64,000 nucleotides of DNA, from assembly GCA_021292105.1 (NCBI GenBank), contig CM037870.1, positions 48,228,508 through 48,292,507 of the forward strand, given 5' to 3'. Shown one piece after another: positions 23,607 through 35,149 of the stretch. The notes beneath the pieces are model-generated. The model was not told the DNA's origin and made no database searches. It was given only the letters and a program-made list of their open reading frames with translations. The DNA is from Anadara kagoshimensis. Taxonomy: Eukaryota; Mollusca; Bivalvia; Arcoida; Arcidae. Position 1 is the stretch's first letter; the number at the start of each line of letters is the position of its first letter. The translations under genes and the position numbers were made by a program.

Positions 23607-23814
23607 GATAATTGGCTTGGTACATTAGGTAGAACATTATTGTATATATTTTTGCACAGTTTAATATTAATTAAGGGCATATTAAAATCATTTTTGCATA
23701 AGGGTACCCAAAAATATTATTGTACACATGAATGAACAGGAAACCCTACTCGATTTACTAGTATACATAAATGTGTTTCAATATGGAATCTTATCCTAAA
23801 AATGTCTTGACGTT

Positions 23815-23905
23815 AATACTGAACCATTTTCCCTTGTTGCTGGAGAAAGTTTTGTGTAAGCATTGAGTTATGTCTTGGAGCTGTACATAATGTTAAAATT
23901 CCTGC
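23815..23905 (-). pseudogene. Tc1-like transposase scrap, antisense
   Basis: On the minus strand the short string APRHNSMLTQNFLQQQ matches the segment just after the second catalytic aspartate of Tc1 transposases. It nearly repeats the plus-strand fragment at 24055, so the two are inverted remains of the same family, about 150 bp apart. Confidence 0.6.
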
Positions 23906-24049
23906 TAGTTTTCGGGTTCGAGGGGCAAAAAAGGAGTTAATGGTGTCGATTTTTTTAAACGAGTGAAGGGGTGGGGGTGTGGAATTAGCAGATTCAAGTA
24001 TAAAAATAATAAATAACTTAAAAATTGTTAGTGATTGTATGGTTTTTCC

Positions 24050-24345
24050 AAAGAACAATTTTGTATTTCAGCAAGATGTTGCACTAAGACATAACTCAAT
24101 GTCCACACAAAACTTTCTTCAGCAACAAGCAATAACAATGTTACCTTGGCCAGTCAATAGTTTTGACTTAAATCCGATAGAGAACGTATGGGATTATTGA
24201 AAAACACCAAAGATTCTGTGCTAACAAAGAAGGGGGGTTTTATGAAAGATTTAATCAAGTGTGGTACAATATCCCTAAATATCCCCAAAAACGATGTTAA
24301 AGGTCGATCCATAGCATGCAAAATAGAATTTAGGCATTAATGGCA
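24050..24345 (+). pseudogene. Tc1-like transposase C-terminal fragment
   Basis: The frame reads FQQD (second catalytic Asp), then LPWP and DLNPIE (catalytic Glu). Thirty-four residues separate Asp and Glu, which is the DD34E spacing of Tc1 elements. A stop codon follows WDY at about 24198. Beyond it the same frame resumes with a VWYNIPKYP block typical of the Tc1 C-terminus. The DNA-binding and first catalytic segments are absent, so it cannot be active. Together with the antisense scrap at 23815 it marks an old, rearranged insertion. Confidence 0.82.
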
Positions 24346-24380
24346 ATGTTACTAAGACCTGGTTGTTAATTTGGCCGCAA

Positions 24381-24477
24381 TGTCATGTACTGATTAAAAT
24401 AATGCATTCAAAATCAGCACATGACAACTGATTTTGAATGCATTATTTTAATAAAAATTCAAAATCAGCACATGACA
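24381..24477. mobile_element. Dimeric short hairpin element, TSD GCAA
   Basis: Starts TGTCATGTACTGATT and ends AAAATCAGCACATGACA. A second internal CAAAATCAGCACATGACA lies at 24410-24426, so two units are fused. The loop is GAATGCATTATTTTAAT-like. GCAA flanks it at 24377-24380 and 24478-24481. Confidence 0.9.
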
Positions 24478-24489
24478 GCAATATATGTG

Positions 24490-25508
24490 ATAGAACAGCT
24501 TTGGATGCACAAATAGTAATATATTAAATTTCATGGGTCCAAATTTCCGTTGTTTTCGTGGAAACCTTGATATACTTATTTGCATATGAAAAGCATATTT
24601 CTTCCATACCTGCTCATTTGAGATTGGGCTCTTTGCCATGTGAGATACCCGTGAATGGATTCTGTTTCTCTCATATCCGATATATGCATGTTTGTAATAT
24701 GGCTCAGTGAATAAAGAATTGAATTGTAAAGCTTTATTGGTAGATATTATGATAAAACTTAAACAAAAAGTACATCGTTTGCATTGTGCACCCAATGACG
24801 TCACAATTTAATAATAGTAATAATATCTTTGCTATTGTTGTGGGAACAAAGTTATTGAGACTTAACTAACAACAACGTGTAATTCAAGACATGGCCGTCC
24901 ACATTTTTATAGGAAATAAAAACCGACCGACGACCGAACGGGCGGAATCGTACGCGAGGTAATCATATATGTTTCTTAATCAACCCCATGATATCATTGT
25001 CCAGACAGACAGATGTGTCCGACTTTATTCGTCCTTGCAAAGTACCAGGGTCAAGAAATGTATTGAAAGACAATTAAATATTGTACTAACTGGCCTTTGT
25101 AGAGTAACGCATGAGTTCCTTCTCAGACCAATGTGACTGTGTCCAGCTGAATCTCATCTCTTGACGGGGGATCTTTATCCTCCCATAAAATACATCCCAT
25201 GCAATTATATATCGTCATAATAAACTATGTTGAAATAATTAAACTTTTAAAGATTCAATGATTCCTTCTTTTTATTGTACTTTAAGTAAGTTTCGTTTAC
25301 CCCGACATACTCTGCCCATGGTCTTGTTAAAATAAATTGCAACTGGTACGTTTTGATTTTATGGTGTGTTTTTTTAATTTCTAAATGATGAGCGGATATT
25401 GAAAATTTTTATCGATAGAGAAAGTGAGAAAAGTATAGTGAAAAAATAAACTGAATGTATAAAAGTTTACAGATAGAAAGAGATAATTTTTTAATGAATG
25501 TTGAAAAG

Positions 25509-25510
<2 letters not shown>
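24490..25510. other. No recognisable feature
   Basis: AT-rich; the ORF at 24448-24804 on minus begins inside the hairpin element and shows no domain. Confidence 0.4.
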
Positions 25511-25556
<46 letters not shown>

Positions 25557-25690
25557 AGCATTTGTTACATAAATCACCTTTTTAATTAAATGCCAATAAT
25601 TGATCAAGTAATTATATAAAAATAGTTAATAAGAAATAGTTAATAAATAAATAAATAAATAATAAATAAATAAATAAATAAACAAATAAA
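25511..25690. repeat. (GA)n and (AAAT)n microsatellites
   Basis: GA run at 25511-25556 and imperfect AAAT run at about 25640-25690. Confidence 0.95.
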
Positions 25691-26177
25691 TCTGACAAGC
25701 GATATAACACATTACATGCAATACCTACAGCAATACGCAAAGACAATATTTTACAGAAGCGGTGTATTATTGTTACATCAAAGTCTATAAAATAGAAAAA
25801 AAGATGAAATGGTTTTTTTTTAAATCTACCAAAGATAAATTACAATTATAATTGTTACCCATCAAAAAATACGCGAATTATTGTCAAATGATTTCCGGTT
25901 TACACCAGAAATCGGTCATTGTAATATTGTCCAGTCTGTGCCCACCGTGCTACAATAATTTATTTGTATTGAATGTCACATAAATAAAATAGATAAAATT
26001 TAAACAAACGTTAAAATATACGGTTAATAAATTTACTTCCAACCTTAAAACCGCGGGTTTTCAAAAGACACGGAAGAATAATAATAGACGCCATATGATA
26101 TCGTTTCTGGAAAGTTAGTTAATCTTCGGTCCATGAGGGGCTTTATGAGTGGCAAATTTTTAGTTTTTGATTGAATT
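25691..26177. other. No recognisable feature
   Basis: AT-rich; nothing supported. Confidence 0.4.
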
Positions 26178-26470
26178 GACTTTTACGTCCCAGTCAAGAA
26201 TATTTCACTTACATCGAGACGTTATCAGGTACAGGTAAAGTGGCAGAAAGTTTTGCCTTTTCAGTGGGTTCAGGGCAATAAGCAGGGAGGATTCCTTAAT
26301 GTGATTCGCTTGCCATGACACTGGGGATCAGTTTGTAAGGTCTCTTCCGAAGGACCCTGTGACTTTCATTTCTAAATGCTGTGTGCTTTCCGAAAGAACG
26401 GTGCCTACTTATTTTCATGTCTTAGTCAGATTTCGACGTGGGTTCGAACTTAATACCTCTCACATACCAA
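26178..26470 (-). mobile_element. tRNA-derived SINE, antisense, head eroded
   Basis: The plus strand reads TACGTCCCAGTCAAGAATAT (inverse of the tail), then the middle, then GGGTTCGAAC near 26440, the B-box region. The A-box region is largely lost, probably by truncation near 26470. Confidence 0.8.
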
Positions 26471-26820
26471 AGTTTTAGTTAACCTAAACTAATTTAAAAT
26501 CGACTTTTCAGTTTAAGTCCATACTTATAAGATTAGTCATTATGCGACATGTCGATGCTCTCAAAACCTGCCTTACGATACTTTCAGATTATAAAACTTC
26601 GTCAAAGATCCCTAATGAAATCTATGTAACATTTTAACATATAAGTCAGTAGTGATTGAAATTTGAAGGGACGAGAGTTTGGGTGCTACATTTAATTTAT
26701 CTACCTAAAAAGGAGGTGCTTATTGACATGTTTATCAAACACACCAGCAAAACAAATGGCAATGAAACACAAGACTGATCATAGAACCCCCACCTACGCT
26801 TGATAGACATTTATGATCAA
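26471..26820. other. No recognisable feature
   Basis: Sequence between SINE and RT-element fragment; nothing supported. Confidence 0.4.
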
Positions 26821-26821
26821 A

Positions 26822-26943
26822 AATACCAATCCATGTCCAAGTCCATGAAAAGGCAAAAGTGAGACCGGGTGCCAAGGAAGGGTAAGCGCCTCCTGTTTAA
26901 CTAGCTACATCTGCCACGTGTATAATCAAAATTGAGACAGTAA
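26822..26943 (-). mobile_element. RT-retroelement 3' end fragment, antisense (copy 3)
   Basis: Matches the inverse of 19985-20130 in part: CCAATCCATGTCCAAGTCC, GTGAGACCGGGTGCC, GGTAAGCGCCTCCTGTTTA, CTAGCTACATCTGCCACGTG and ATCAAAATTGAG. The segment holding GAACTTCCACC is deleted. No coding part is present. Confidence 0.75.
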
Positions 26944-27094
26944 ATCCCGTGTCACCGTGTGGGCTTGGTACGCCAGTGAACCCTGCTGTATAATGCCATC
27001 AGTGCAACGCACAGGCAAAGTTTCTGCACCTTGCCTATAGCTGGTGACGTCTCGATATAAGTGAAATATTCTTGACTGGGACGATAAACACCAT
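26944..27094 (+). mobile_element. SINE 3' fragment joined to the RT fragment
   Basis: Holds the SINE middle (CCCGTGTCACCGTG, TGTATAATGCCATCAGTGCA) and tail (GTGAAATATTCTTGACTGGG). It abuts the RT-element piece directly, without its tRNA head. Confidence 0.8.
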
Positions 27095-28178
27095 TTTTCA
27101 ACTCAACTCTAACTAAAAGAAGTCGAGGCCTAGTTAACGATTGGATGATATATAAATAGCTAGTGACTGCCGATAGAGATATTATAACTGTCGAAAAACA
27201 GACGTGCAAAAATGTATTCGGTCACTACGTAAAATCCTTCTTTATTTCATATAAAACCATTATTATTATTATTATTATTTTTTAATTCCTTCATATTTAT
27301 TTCTTGAGTAATTTTTATTCAATTTTCGCTGCTAAATCCAAAATTAGTTGTAGTTTTCCCCAATAATTTATAACTGAATATTGTCTGTCTTATACGAGAA
27401 TACAAGAAACATAAGGTAAATAGCATGGCAAATTTTTAACTGAGATGTGAAGCATGATTATATAGTAGATTTCATTTTTTTAAAAAAATCTGTTGAATTT
27501 AAAATGTTTACCTATTAAAAACAACGATATTCCCTTTTCTAATTATTTTTAAGACCATAGCTAGTAGCAAAGTTCCCACTTTAACCACATCATACCTGAT
27601 ATTAGCGCATGTATTCTACTCAGGTAAAAATGGACACTTCAATGAGCACGAGTGTATCCCACAGCACTCGTCCAGACACACGTGAAGCAGTATTATAGGG
27701 TGAAATGGAATACATATACTTAGTATATACAACACTCGAATTATTGAAATTGAATATGACGACCCTTGTATATTTTTATAGAGAAAAGTACCCTGAGCTT
27801 GTTATATGAAGATCCAGGTACTACTGAACTGGTTAAGCGCCCCACTTGATGACGAAGAAATACAGTATAGTGTTAGCTTTAATTTATCACTGATTATTAT
27901 ATTGGACTATTGTAGTTCTGCACTTTAGTCATCACAGCTTGGCCTACAGGATTGTACTAGCAGGTCATCATGACCGCTGGTCAACCTTCAAGTTTTTTTT
28001 CTCCAGACATAATTTTTCAAAGTAGCGTAGAGTACTTATGTGCCTGTTATTACCAATCATCTGTCGGTCAGTTTGACCAATACTAGCCATTAGACCGGTC
28101 AAATTCTACACTCAAAAAGTTATTAGAAAACCAGTTACAACTTTAAGATTATGATACATACCTCAATAACCATAGTGC

Positions 28179-28181
<3 letters not shown>
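27095..28181. other. AT-rich spacer
   Basis: (ATT)n at about 27261-27281. Nothing else recognised. Confidence 0.45.

Positions 28182-28222
<41 letters not shown>
28182..28222. repeat. (CT)n microsatellite
   Basis: Uninterrupted CT dinucleotide run; it creates an artificial RERE-type reading on minus. Confidence 0.97.
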
Positions 28223-28226
<4 letters not shown>

Positions 28227-29710
28227 CCGACTAAAAGAGACCCATATGTTAACACCAGAAATTGCTGATACACATTGTATATTATATTTCTATTTTTAAT
28301 TTTGAAATTACAACTCGAAAAAAGTAATAAATAAATAAATGAATAATATAGAATATAATAAAAATATGATCCCAAAAACAGTGCAATTTCAGAATTTTAT
28401 AGTGTAGATTTGTTTAATTTATACACAAAAAATATATATAAAACATTACGATATACAGAATTTTAAATATATTTATAAATATTTTATATATTAAAAAAAA
28501 TAACATCTTACACATGACAGAAACCTCACACGTACTGCAATGTAATCAGAAAAGATAAGGGACATCGATGGCTTAGTGACTTAGGATCACAAGGACTACA
28601 CACAGGAAGATACTAAATAAGTAAGTTTGTCAGTTCACTTGCCAAATGTCAGCATTTTTCTCCGGATTCTCCGATTTTCTACACTATCCTGTATCTGACT
28701 ACATCGATATATAAGTGAAAGGTATGAAACAATATTATGTTGACTAGTAAAATTTTAATTTAAATATTAAATTTCTAAATATGTAACAGAATGATAGTAT
28801 ATGTAGTTTTGCAATACGCAATTGATTATTTTACGGATAAAATTTGAAAAATTACAAATTAAGGAAGAAGCAGGAACGAATTTTAATTATCTCGAATACA
28901 TGTACTTGCTACAGTGACCAATCAAAGACAATCGTGCCATACTGTCCAGTACTGATTGTTCTACATAGATGATGATGCATCAATAGACAGAAAACCCACC
29001 CTTGTTGGCATTTTTCCCATGAAAGCATTTGACTTTAATGGACAGATATAGGTCAATGACATGGTCTGGATGATTTTCGGACACAAAAGAATTGCAAACT
29101 AATTGCATCCTTCAATTTAAGTGAAAAGATTTCTGTCAAGTAATTGTAGTCTTGGTGAGGAAGCCTTTATAAAGCTAGAAAAGCCCATCTTCACGACAGG
29201 TGCCCGGGTATGGATACAAAGATACGACATGGGGTCTGTTTACGTGGATAACCTGGTCTTATTTTTGTCAATGTAAATGTTCCTTTGCCCGGGATGATAA
29301 CTTTTGCAAGATGGCAGCTTTCTCATACCCGTCATGATACGATGTCTTTGTTAGATAAAGTGAAATATGGCTTTGTCATACTACACTCTTCGGTTCTTTG
29401 GATACTACGTGATCCTTATTTAGTTAATTGCTTACCTGCCCAAATTATTGACGTTTAGTGAAACTAATACATATTAAAATAATTATGTACTATCATTAAT
29501 GTAATTGAACTTGAATGTTTGTGATAAATGTAATATAATATTTTCATCTATACATTAGAGTTTACTTGAAGATAAAATTTCTTGGAAATTGTCATCTCAC
29601 GGCTTCCTCTACCCAAAATTGATATCAAGTTCCTTAATGTAACAATGAGAAAGATGTAAAATTTACCAACAAACTTCAACATGTTGAAAAGTTGTGCTTA
29701 AATACAAGTA
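28223..29710. other. Gene-less AT-rich interval
   Basis: No feature supported on either strand. Confidence 0.45.
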
Positions 29711-29768
29711 TTTCATATACTACTTTTGAATACATTATTTCATAAAAATTCAAAAGCAAAACATGACT
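29711..29768. mobile_element. Short hairpin element, diverged
   Basis: TTTCATATACTACTTTTGAA, loop TACATTATTTCATAAAAA, then TTCAAAAGCAAAACATGACT. The GCTACTTTTG-type arms are still recognisable. No clear 4-bp duplication. Confidence 0.7.
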
Positions 29769-29927
29769 AGATAAAAAAGCTAAAATGTTTATCTGCTTAA
29801 ACACCTATAATGAATGTTCTGTGGAAGTATTGAACTGTTCTTGAAGCTTATTCTGTAAGTGTTCTAAATACTTAGACTGGTGACTTTTCTTGTGGAGGTA
29901 CGAGTTATACAAACTTGGCGGTTATAT

Positions 29928-29985
29928 TGTCATGTGCTACTTTTGAATGTATTATTTCAATCAAATTCAAAAGTAGCACATGACA
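29928..29985. mobile_element. Short hairpin element, TSD ATAT
   Basis: TGTCATGTGCTACTTTTGAA pairs perfectly with TTCAAAAGTAGCACATGACA (20-bp arms) around the loop TGTATTATTTCAATCAAA. ATAT flanks it at 29924-29927 and 29986-29989. This is the cleanest monomer in the window. Confidence 0.93.
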
Positions 29986-30184
29986 ATATCGATCGTGAGG
30001 CAAGTTTTATTTGCAATTTGCGAAAATTCTTGAACAACATAAAATGATAACATATATATATATATATATATCATATAATAAATTATTTATTCTTTATTAC
30101 CTCATTTGCATAATTCTTGATAAACCAGTCAATAAAATTTTCAGAAAACCCTGTTATGTATGTTCAATGTCCCAGGATCTTTTT

Positions 30185-30250
30185 TATGAAAAACAAAAAG
30201 ATGTCCAATGGGACTTAAATGCTCACCTGCCAAAGAATGGCTGGGTCGAA
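30185..30250. repeat. Piece of the GCTCACCTG dispersed repeat
   Basis: ATGTCCAATGGGACTTAAAT followed by GCTCACCTGCCAAAGAATGG resembles the starts at 9645 and 33905. Confidence 0.5.
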
Positions 30251-30382
30251 AGATGCAACAGACCTTGCATAATATCTATCATTTTGAAATATGTGATAAT
30301 TATTCATCTTCTACGTAATTTCAATCAACGATTGATAGATTAAGTCTATATAGATTGTGAAAAACTAAAAAGTAGCAATTCT

Positions 30383-30702
30383 AAGGTCCCGGTCAAGAGT
30401 ATTTAACTTATATCAAGACGTCACCTGCTATAGACAGAGGTGCGGAAATTTTACCTGTGTGTTGCGCTGATGGCATTATACAGAAGGGTTCTGTATCGTG
30501 TCCCGCCTGCGGTGACACGGGATCTCATTTATTTAAAGTTCACATCCGAAAGAACTGTGACTATCATTTCGTAATGCCGAGTGCTAGGCGAAAGAACAGT
30601 AACTACCCACTTTAAAGTCTTGGGTCTGACCCGGTCGGGGTTCGAACCCACAACCTCCCATTTATGGATTGAGCACTCTACCAACTAAGCTATCGTAGTG
30701 GT
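30383..30702 (-). mobile_element. tRNA-derived SINE, full length, antisense
   Basis: On minus: tRNA-like head with A box (TTAGTTGGTAGAGTGCTC) and B box (GGGTTCGAACCC), a middle with GTGTCACCGC, and a tail with AATACTCTTGACCGGGACC. The length of about 320 bp matches the copy at 37994. SINEs of this kind are transcribed by RNA polymerase III from these internal boxes; this copy has a well-kept B box. Confidence 0.88.
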
Positions 30703-30899
30703 TAATATTTTAAAGGAGGTCATAGTCCTGGTGTTTGACTTTGGATTCCTGTAGAAAAACTAAAACTAACACTACAAAAGATCAGAAATTAAAATCAGCA
30801 ATGAAAATAACTAAAAGTCATAAAACCACAAAGGTTGATATCTAGGTTGTGACCATGATCTAATTTTAAAGAGTATTTAAAGACAATATCAAAATTGAA

Positions 30900-31260
30900 A
30901 CACTTTGTTCATGTCATGCGTAACCTATTTTTAACCAAAATTTATAAAAAAACCACAATTGTTTGGTTGCAGGTATACTACATGTATCACCTTTTTTTTT
31001 TAACTACAAGCTATAGTTCCAGAAAAGAAGACGTCTCTTGTTACTTTTATTTTTTTTCTATGAACGGCGACCACCTTTGTTTGCGAGTTAATACCCCGGA
31101 GCAATTTTTAATGGCTTAAACTATGGAACATATTCTTCCAAATTTAATCAAAATCGGTTCGTCAGTTTCAGAGAAGTTGATAAAGTCAAGATAACACTTC
31201 CACACACGGACGCGCGATTTGTCATGCCATAAGCTTCGCAAAGTGAGCTTATTACAACAC
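30900..31260 (+). repeat. 3' part of the GCTCACCTG dispersed repeat
   Basis: Contains AAATTTAATCAAAATCGGTT, CACACACGGACGCGCG and GCCATAAGCTTCGCAAAGTG. These features close this repeat type in bivalve genomes as I know it. Class unknown. Confidence 0.5.
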
Positions 31261-32600
31261 AAGACACTGACTTATGCGCAATTATGTATTGCAAGTTGTA
31301 CCAGATAAAGCATTGTTATTTAACAATCTCATTTTTAATGTATAAAACGGCGGTAAAATGATAAAATTGACTCTGAATCACTTTAGTTAGAGGCAGCATT
31401 CCGACCTAGAAATGCCAACATCAAACTCAGAAGCTATTGTTGAAAATTTAATAAGTTTTCCAGCCTGGAGATCCTAAGAAGGGGATGTTATATAACACCC
31501 TCCGGGATGTCGACAGAACGCCAGATTTTCCTCCCCGGATCAGTCATTTTATATTTGCGTAAAACGGTAGGGGTACTTGTTTTTCTTTTCCGAAGGAGGC
31601 ACAAATTGAAATGGTAACGTATTTGATTGTTTAACATATTTTTAAAGCTTCCCCTTTCTGCAGAAAAAATGTCTTTTTTTCTGTTGTTTTCATGGCCTTT
31701 AAAATATATATTTTAAAAAAAATAATTTTAATTTTAATTGTAGTATTTGATTGAAGAATTCAACTCCTGGTTCCTTTATTATGCCTCTTTCTAACAATCA
31801 TATTATTTCTACACAAATACCCCAAGATAAAGATATCAATGCTATTCACGAATTATAAACGCCCTTCAAATACAACGTCTGGCGGGACAATGTATGTGGG
31901 AATTTAATTGACTTTGGACACTGAGTTTTAATTGATTTTATTAAAAAATTCTATATTTAGTAATAGGAGCTAAATAATGTCCTTGAGTTGTCGACAGGCT
32001 AGACTAGTTACTACGCTTATAATCCCTATTGCCTAATAAAATCAGACATCGGTTTAGTTTAATACTGGATCTCAAATTAAGTATAGTGTTGTCACGTGAT
32101 AATTATTAAATTTTATCTAAAATAAGACATTTAAACATTAACACATGAAAACGTTTTCAAAACTTCCAAAGTATCTCGCCCATTCCGACGGTTCGTTTCA
32201 GTTTTAGATGAAAAATATGAAAAATATAAATGCCACAAAAAGGTTTTCCTTTGCATACTAGTATTAGATTGATAGGGAATGACCACTTAAATAGGAAACT
32301 TACAAACGTGTTCAATATTTCTTACTAAATACATAGGGAATGGAAAGTTTTTAGCACCCCCTCTCCAACAGTTTCTGATCATTCATTTGTTCAGTTAAAT
32401 ACAATATGTACCCTGAGAAATTGAAATTACTAATTTATTACTAATTTGTTATAAATAATAACAATAATTTGAATTTGCGTCAGTAATAATGACGGGTTTA
32501 AACTACTTTAACTTCAGTTGGAAAGACAATGGTGAAACTTTCAAATGATTTAGTCCCGTTTTAGTCCACTTCCGGTGAAACTGGAAGGGGGCTGTTTTGG
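31261..32600. other. Gene-less AT-rich interval
   Basis: Nothing supported. A short palindrome GTTATATAAC lies near 31490. Confidence 0.45.
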
Positions 32601-32601
32601 A

Positions 32602-32664
32602 TTTCATTCAAAAGTGGCACATGTCAACTTCTGAAAGTAAAATTGTTTCATAAAAAACATGACA
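32602..32664. mobile_element. Degenerate hairpin element
   Basis: TTCAAAAGTGGCACATGTCA and a downstream TTGTTTCATAAAAAACATGA block resemble the hairpin family, but the arms no longer pair well. Confidence 0.4.
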
Positions 32665-32886
32665 GAGACTATAGGTGTTCCCTCCATCTGTGTCTGTCCG
32701 TCTATCATCAATCATTTTTGGGACATTTTTCCTGTATTTGTTGAAATATAGGATTTATATTTAGGGTATGCCAGTCTTTATATGGTTGACCTACAAATAA
32801 AGCCATGATCGTTTGAAATTTTCACTTTTTTAGTATTTTTTCATTCTTTTTTTATTTGTTGAGATATTGATTTTATATTTGGCAGG

Positions 32887-32945
32887 TGTTATATACCACT
32901 TTTTTAATTTAATAATAAAATACATTCATAAAGTGGTATATGACA
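32887..32945. mobile_element. Short hairpin element, CCACTTTTTT subgroup
   Basis: TGTTATATACCACTTTTTTA pairs with TAAAGTGGTATATGACA around the loop AATTTAATAATAAAATACAT. Note that the C-to-A change relative to the ACCATTTTTT subgroup is matched on both arms. No clear target duplication. Confidence 0.8.
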
Positions 32946-33149
32946 AAACATAGTTAACCTACAAGTCAAGTTTCATTTAGACTCAATATCGATTAGAGTT
33001 ATGGCCCTTTGAAAATTTCACTTTTGTAAGAGTTACTAATGTGAACACATACCAATTTGAAGTGCATATGTCAAAAGCGAACAAAATCATAGAAATGACA
33101 ACTCGGCAATGTTGGGAACGACAGGGGTGGTTTTGTCTCTCAAGAGACT

Positions 33150-33410
33150 GCGCTAGTTTATTTTTATACCCCTGCAAACGAAATGGGGCGCGCCGCCGTA
33201 CCACGTGATCAAAACCTCTTAACGTTTGTGCAGAACATTTTGAAAAAAAGTCAACGTTACAAATTCCCGGAATAACGTCGTTTTTACGGGAAAGCGTCAT
33301 ATTGTGCGATTCCATGTCCATTGGAAACAAGCGTTTCACAGACACGTTAAAAGGTATCACGTGGTACAGCGGCGAACCCCATTTAGGGGTAAATAGGAAT
33401 AAATCCTGTC
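33150..33410. mobile_element. Foldback element around ACCACGTGAT
   Basis: TACCCCTGCAAACGAAATGG, GCCGCCGTACCACGTGAT and CTTAACGTTTGTG on the left are mirrored by CACAGACACGTTAAAAGG, TATCACGTGGTACAGCGGC and CCCCATTTAGGGGTAAATA on the right. Arms are about 75 bp, diverged. No ORF with a known domain. Confidence 0.65.
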
Positions 33411-33500
33411 TGTCTGATTGTCCGTCCCAACACTATGTTTGCTCCATATATTCCATGTTTATGTGTGGATTTCGCTCAAACTTGCAATCAAAATGAAAAT

Positions 33501-33584
33501 AGCACATGTGTCATATACCATTTTTTTACTTCAATCATAAAATACATTAAAAAAATGATTAAATTAAAAAAAATGGTATAAGAA
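33501..33584. mobile_element. Composite hairpin element, right end mutated
   Basis: TGTCATATACCATTTTTTTA, loop CAATCATAAAATACATT, then a second loop-like ATGATTAAATT and the arm AAAAAAAATGGTATA. An AATAGCACATG end of another subgroup sits directly to the left (33498-33508). Confidence 0.65.
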
Positions 33585-33904
33585 TCGAGGTCACAATATC
33601 CAATCTTAGAAACAACACTTCGGTAATGTGGATGTAGGGGACATTCTTCTTTCAAGAATGGCTTCTCTCAAATTTATTCTAAAAGTTTGACCGTACTTTA
33701 AAACGAAAGAAAATGTTTACAACAAAAGAAAACGTTTACATCACATTGTAAAAATCAATTAACACGACATCACATTTACCACATTTGAATAACAATATGT
33801 TTTGTTTTATAAGTGTTTATAAGTATATAACTACAACAATAATTAACACAAATGTATAAATGCATTGCGGCAAGTCATTTATTTATTGTACAGAATGGAA
33901 AATA

Positions 33905-34750
33905 TACAACAAGAGATCCAATGGGCCTGATATGCTCACTTGATAAATAATGGCTAGATGAAATGGTTCAAGAAAATGTAAAAAATGAAACGCCAATTTC
34001 AAAATCAGTACATACTAGTATAATTAAGGTTTAACGTTTTTCCATAGATAATTGACCATATCAGTATTCTTTTGTTTTATGACCTTGACCTTTGAACCCA
34101 TGCCCATCCATATGTCAGAATGATTATTGTATAAATACCTACGATGTTCCTAAACAATTTTAGTATTTTTCCCATCTATGACCTTGACCTTTAAAAGCTA
34201 TGGCTTTCATCTATATGTCAATATGACCGTGACATCAATACAAACAATATTTCAAGATACATGTCAATACAAAATTATTGTTCTCCAGATAATTAATAAA
34301 AGCACAGGGGTTAAAAAATGAGACCATGATCTTGATCCCATTTTGAAGGTAATTTCAAGTACTAGTATATGTCAAAACTGAAAACCCCATGTCATTATGT
34401 GCTCATATAGTCAAGTTATAACAATTAAAATCAATTGTACGACATTTTTTCAAATTTTCAATCCATTTTTGTCCGAATTTCACAAACTCTAGCCTTGTAT
34501 ACGTATGAGACCACAGAAAAGCGAAATATCACATCAGATTTGTTCTCTAACCGTCAGTTTCGGTGAAGATTATTAGAAATATTTGCCTGCCAGGTTACTG
34601 TGACATTGAAGGTGGGTTAAGGCCATTGATTGAAATGACATCATCCAAAGAATATTCCTATAAAACTTGAATGAATTCATTCTGCCCAGTGGTTTCAGAG
34701 AAGAATTAAATTAAGAAATGATAAATATTTATAATTTTCATGACATTTTG
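33905..34750. repeat. Dispersed repeat, GCTCACTTG start, with GACCTTGACC motifs
   Basis: Starts AAGAGATCCAATGGGCCTGA then TATGCTCACTTG. Repeated TGACCTTGACCTTT motifs occur at about 34080 and 34180. Looks like a longer copy of the repeat seen at 9645 and 30185. Confidence 0.5.
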
Positions 34751-34825
34751 ATTTTTCAATAACCATTTTGGTTAAGCTTACGAATCATTGAACAGCCGGA
34801 TCCTGAAGGAGTTGAGTTAATTGTC

Positions 34826-35145
34826 TTTAACGTCCCAGTCAAGAATATTTCACTTATATCGTGACGTCGCCCGCTATATGCGAAGGTGCAGATATTTTAA
34901 GAACGAGTTTCACTGATGACACTATAGTGCAGTGTTCTTTATCGTGCAGCGCTTACCGTGACACGGGACCTCGTTTGTTTTAAGTTTCCATACGAAAGAA
35001 TCGTGACTTGCATTTTGTGATGACAAGTGCTTGGTGAAAGAACCGTTACAGCCCACGTTCAAGTCTCAGTGGGTCAGACCATGTCAGGGATCGAACCCAC
35101 AACCTCCCACTTACGCAGCGAACACTCTACCAACCACAGTAGTGT
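34826..35145 (-). mobile_element. tRNA-derived SINE, near full length, antisense
   Basis: The plus strand begins CGTCCCAGTCAAGAATATTT (inverse tail), passes GTGACACGGGACCTCGTTT, and ends with GGATCGAACCCACAACC and CACTCTACCAACC, the inverse of the B- and A-box regions. The B box has one change (GGTTCGATCC). Confidence 0.85.
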
Positions 35146-35149
35146 AACA

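Noticed and set aside
31480..31510. Short palindrome GTTATATAAC as a regulatory operator
   Set aside because: Too short and AT-rich to be significant in this sequence.
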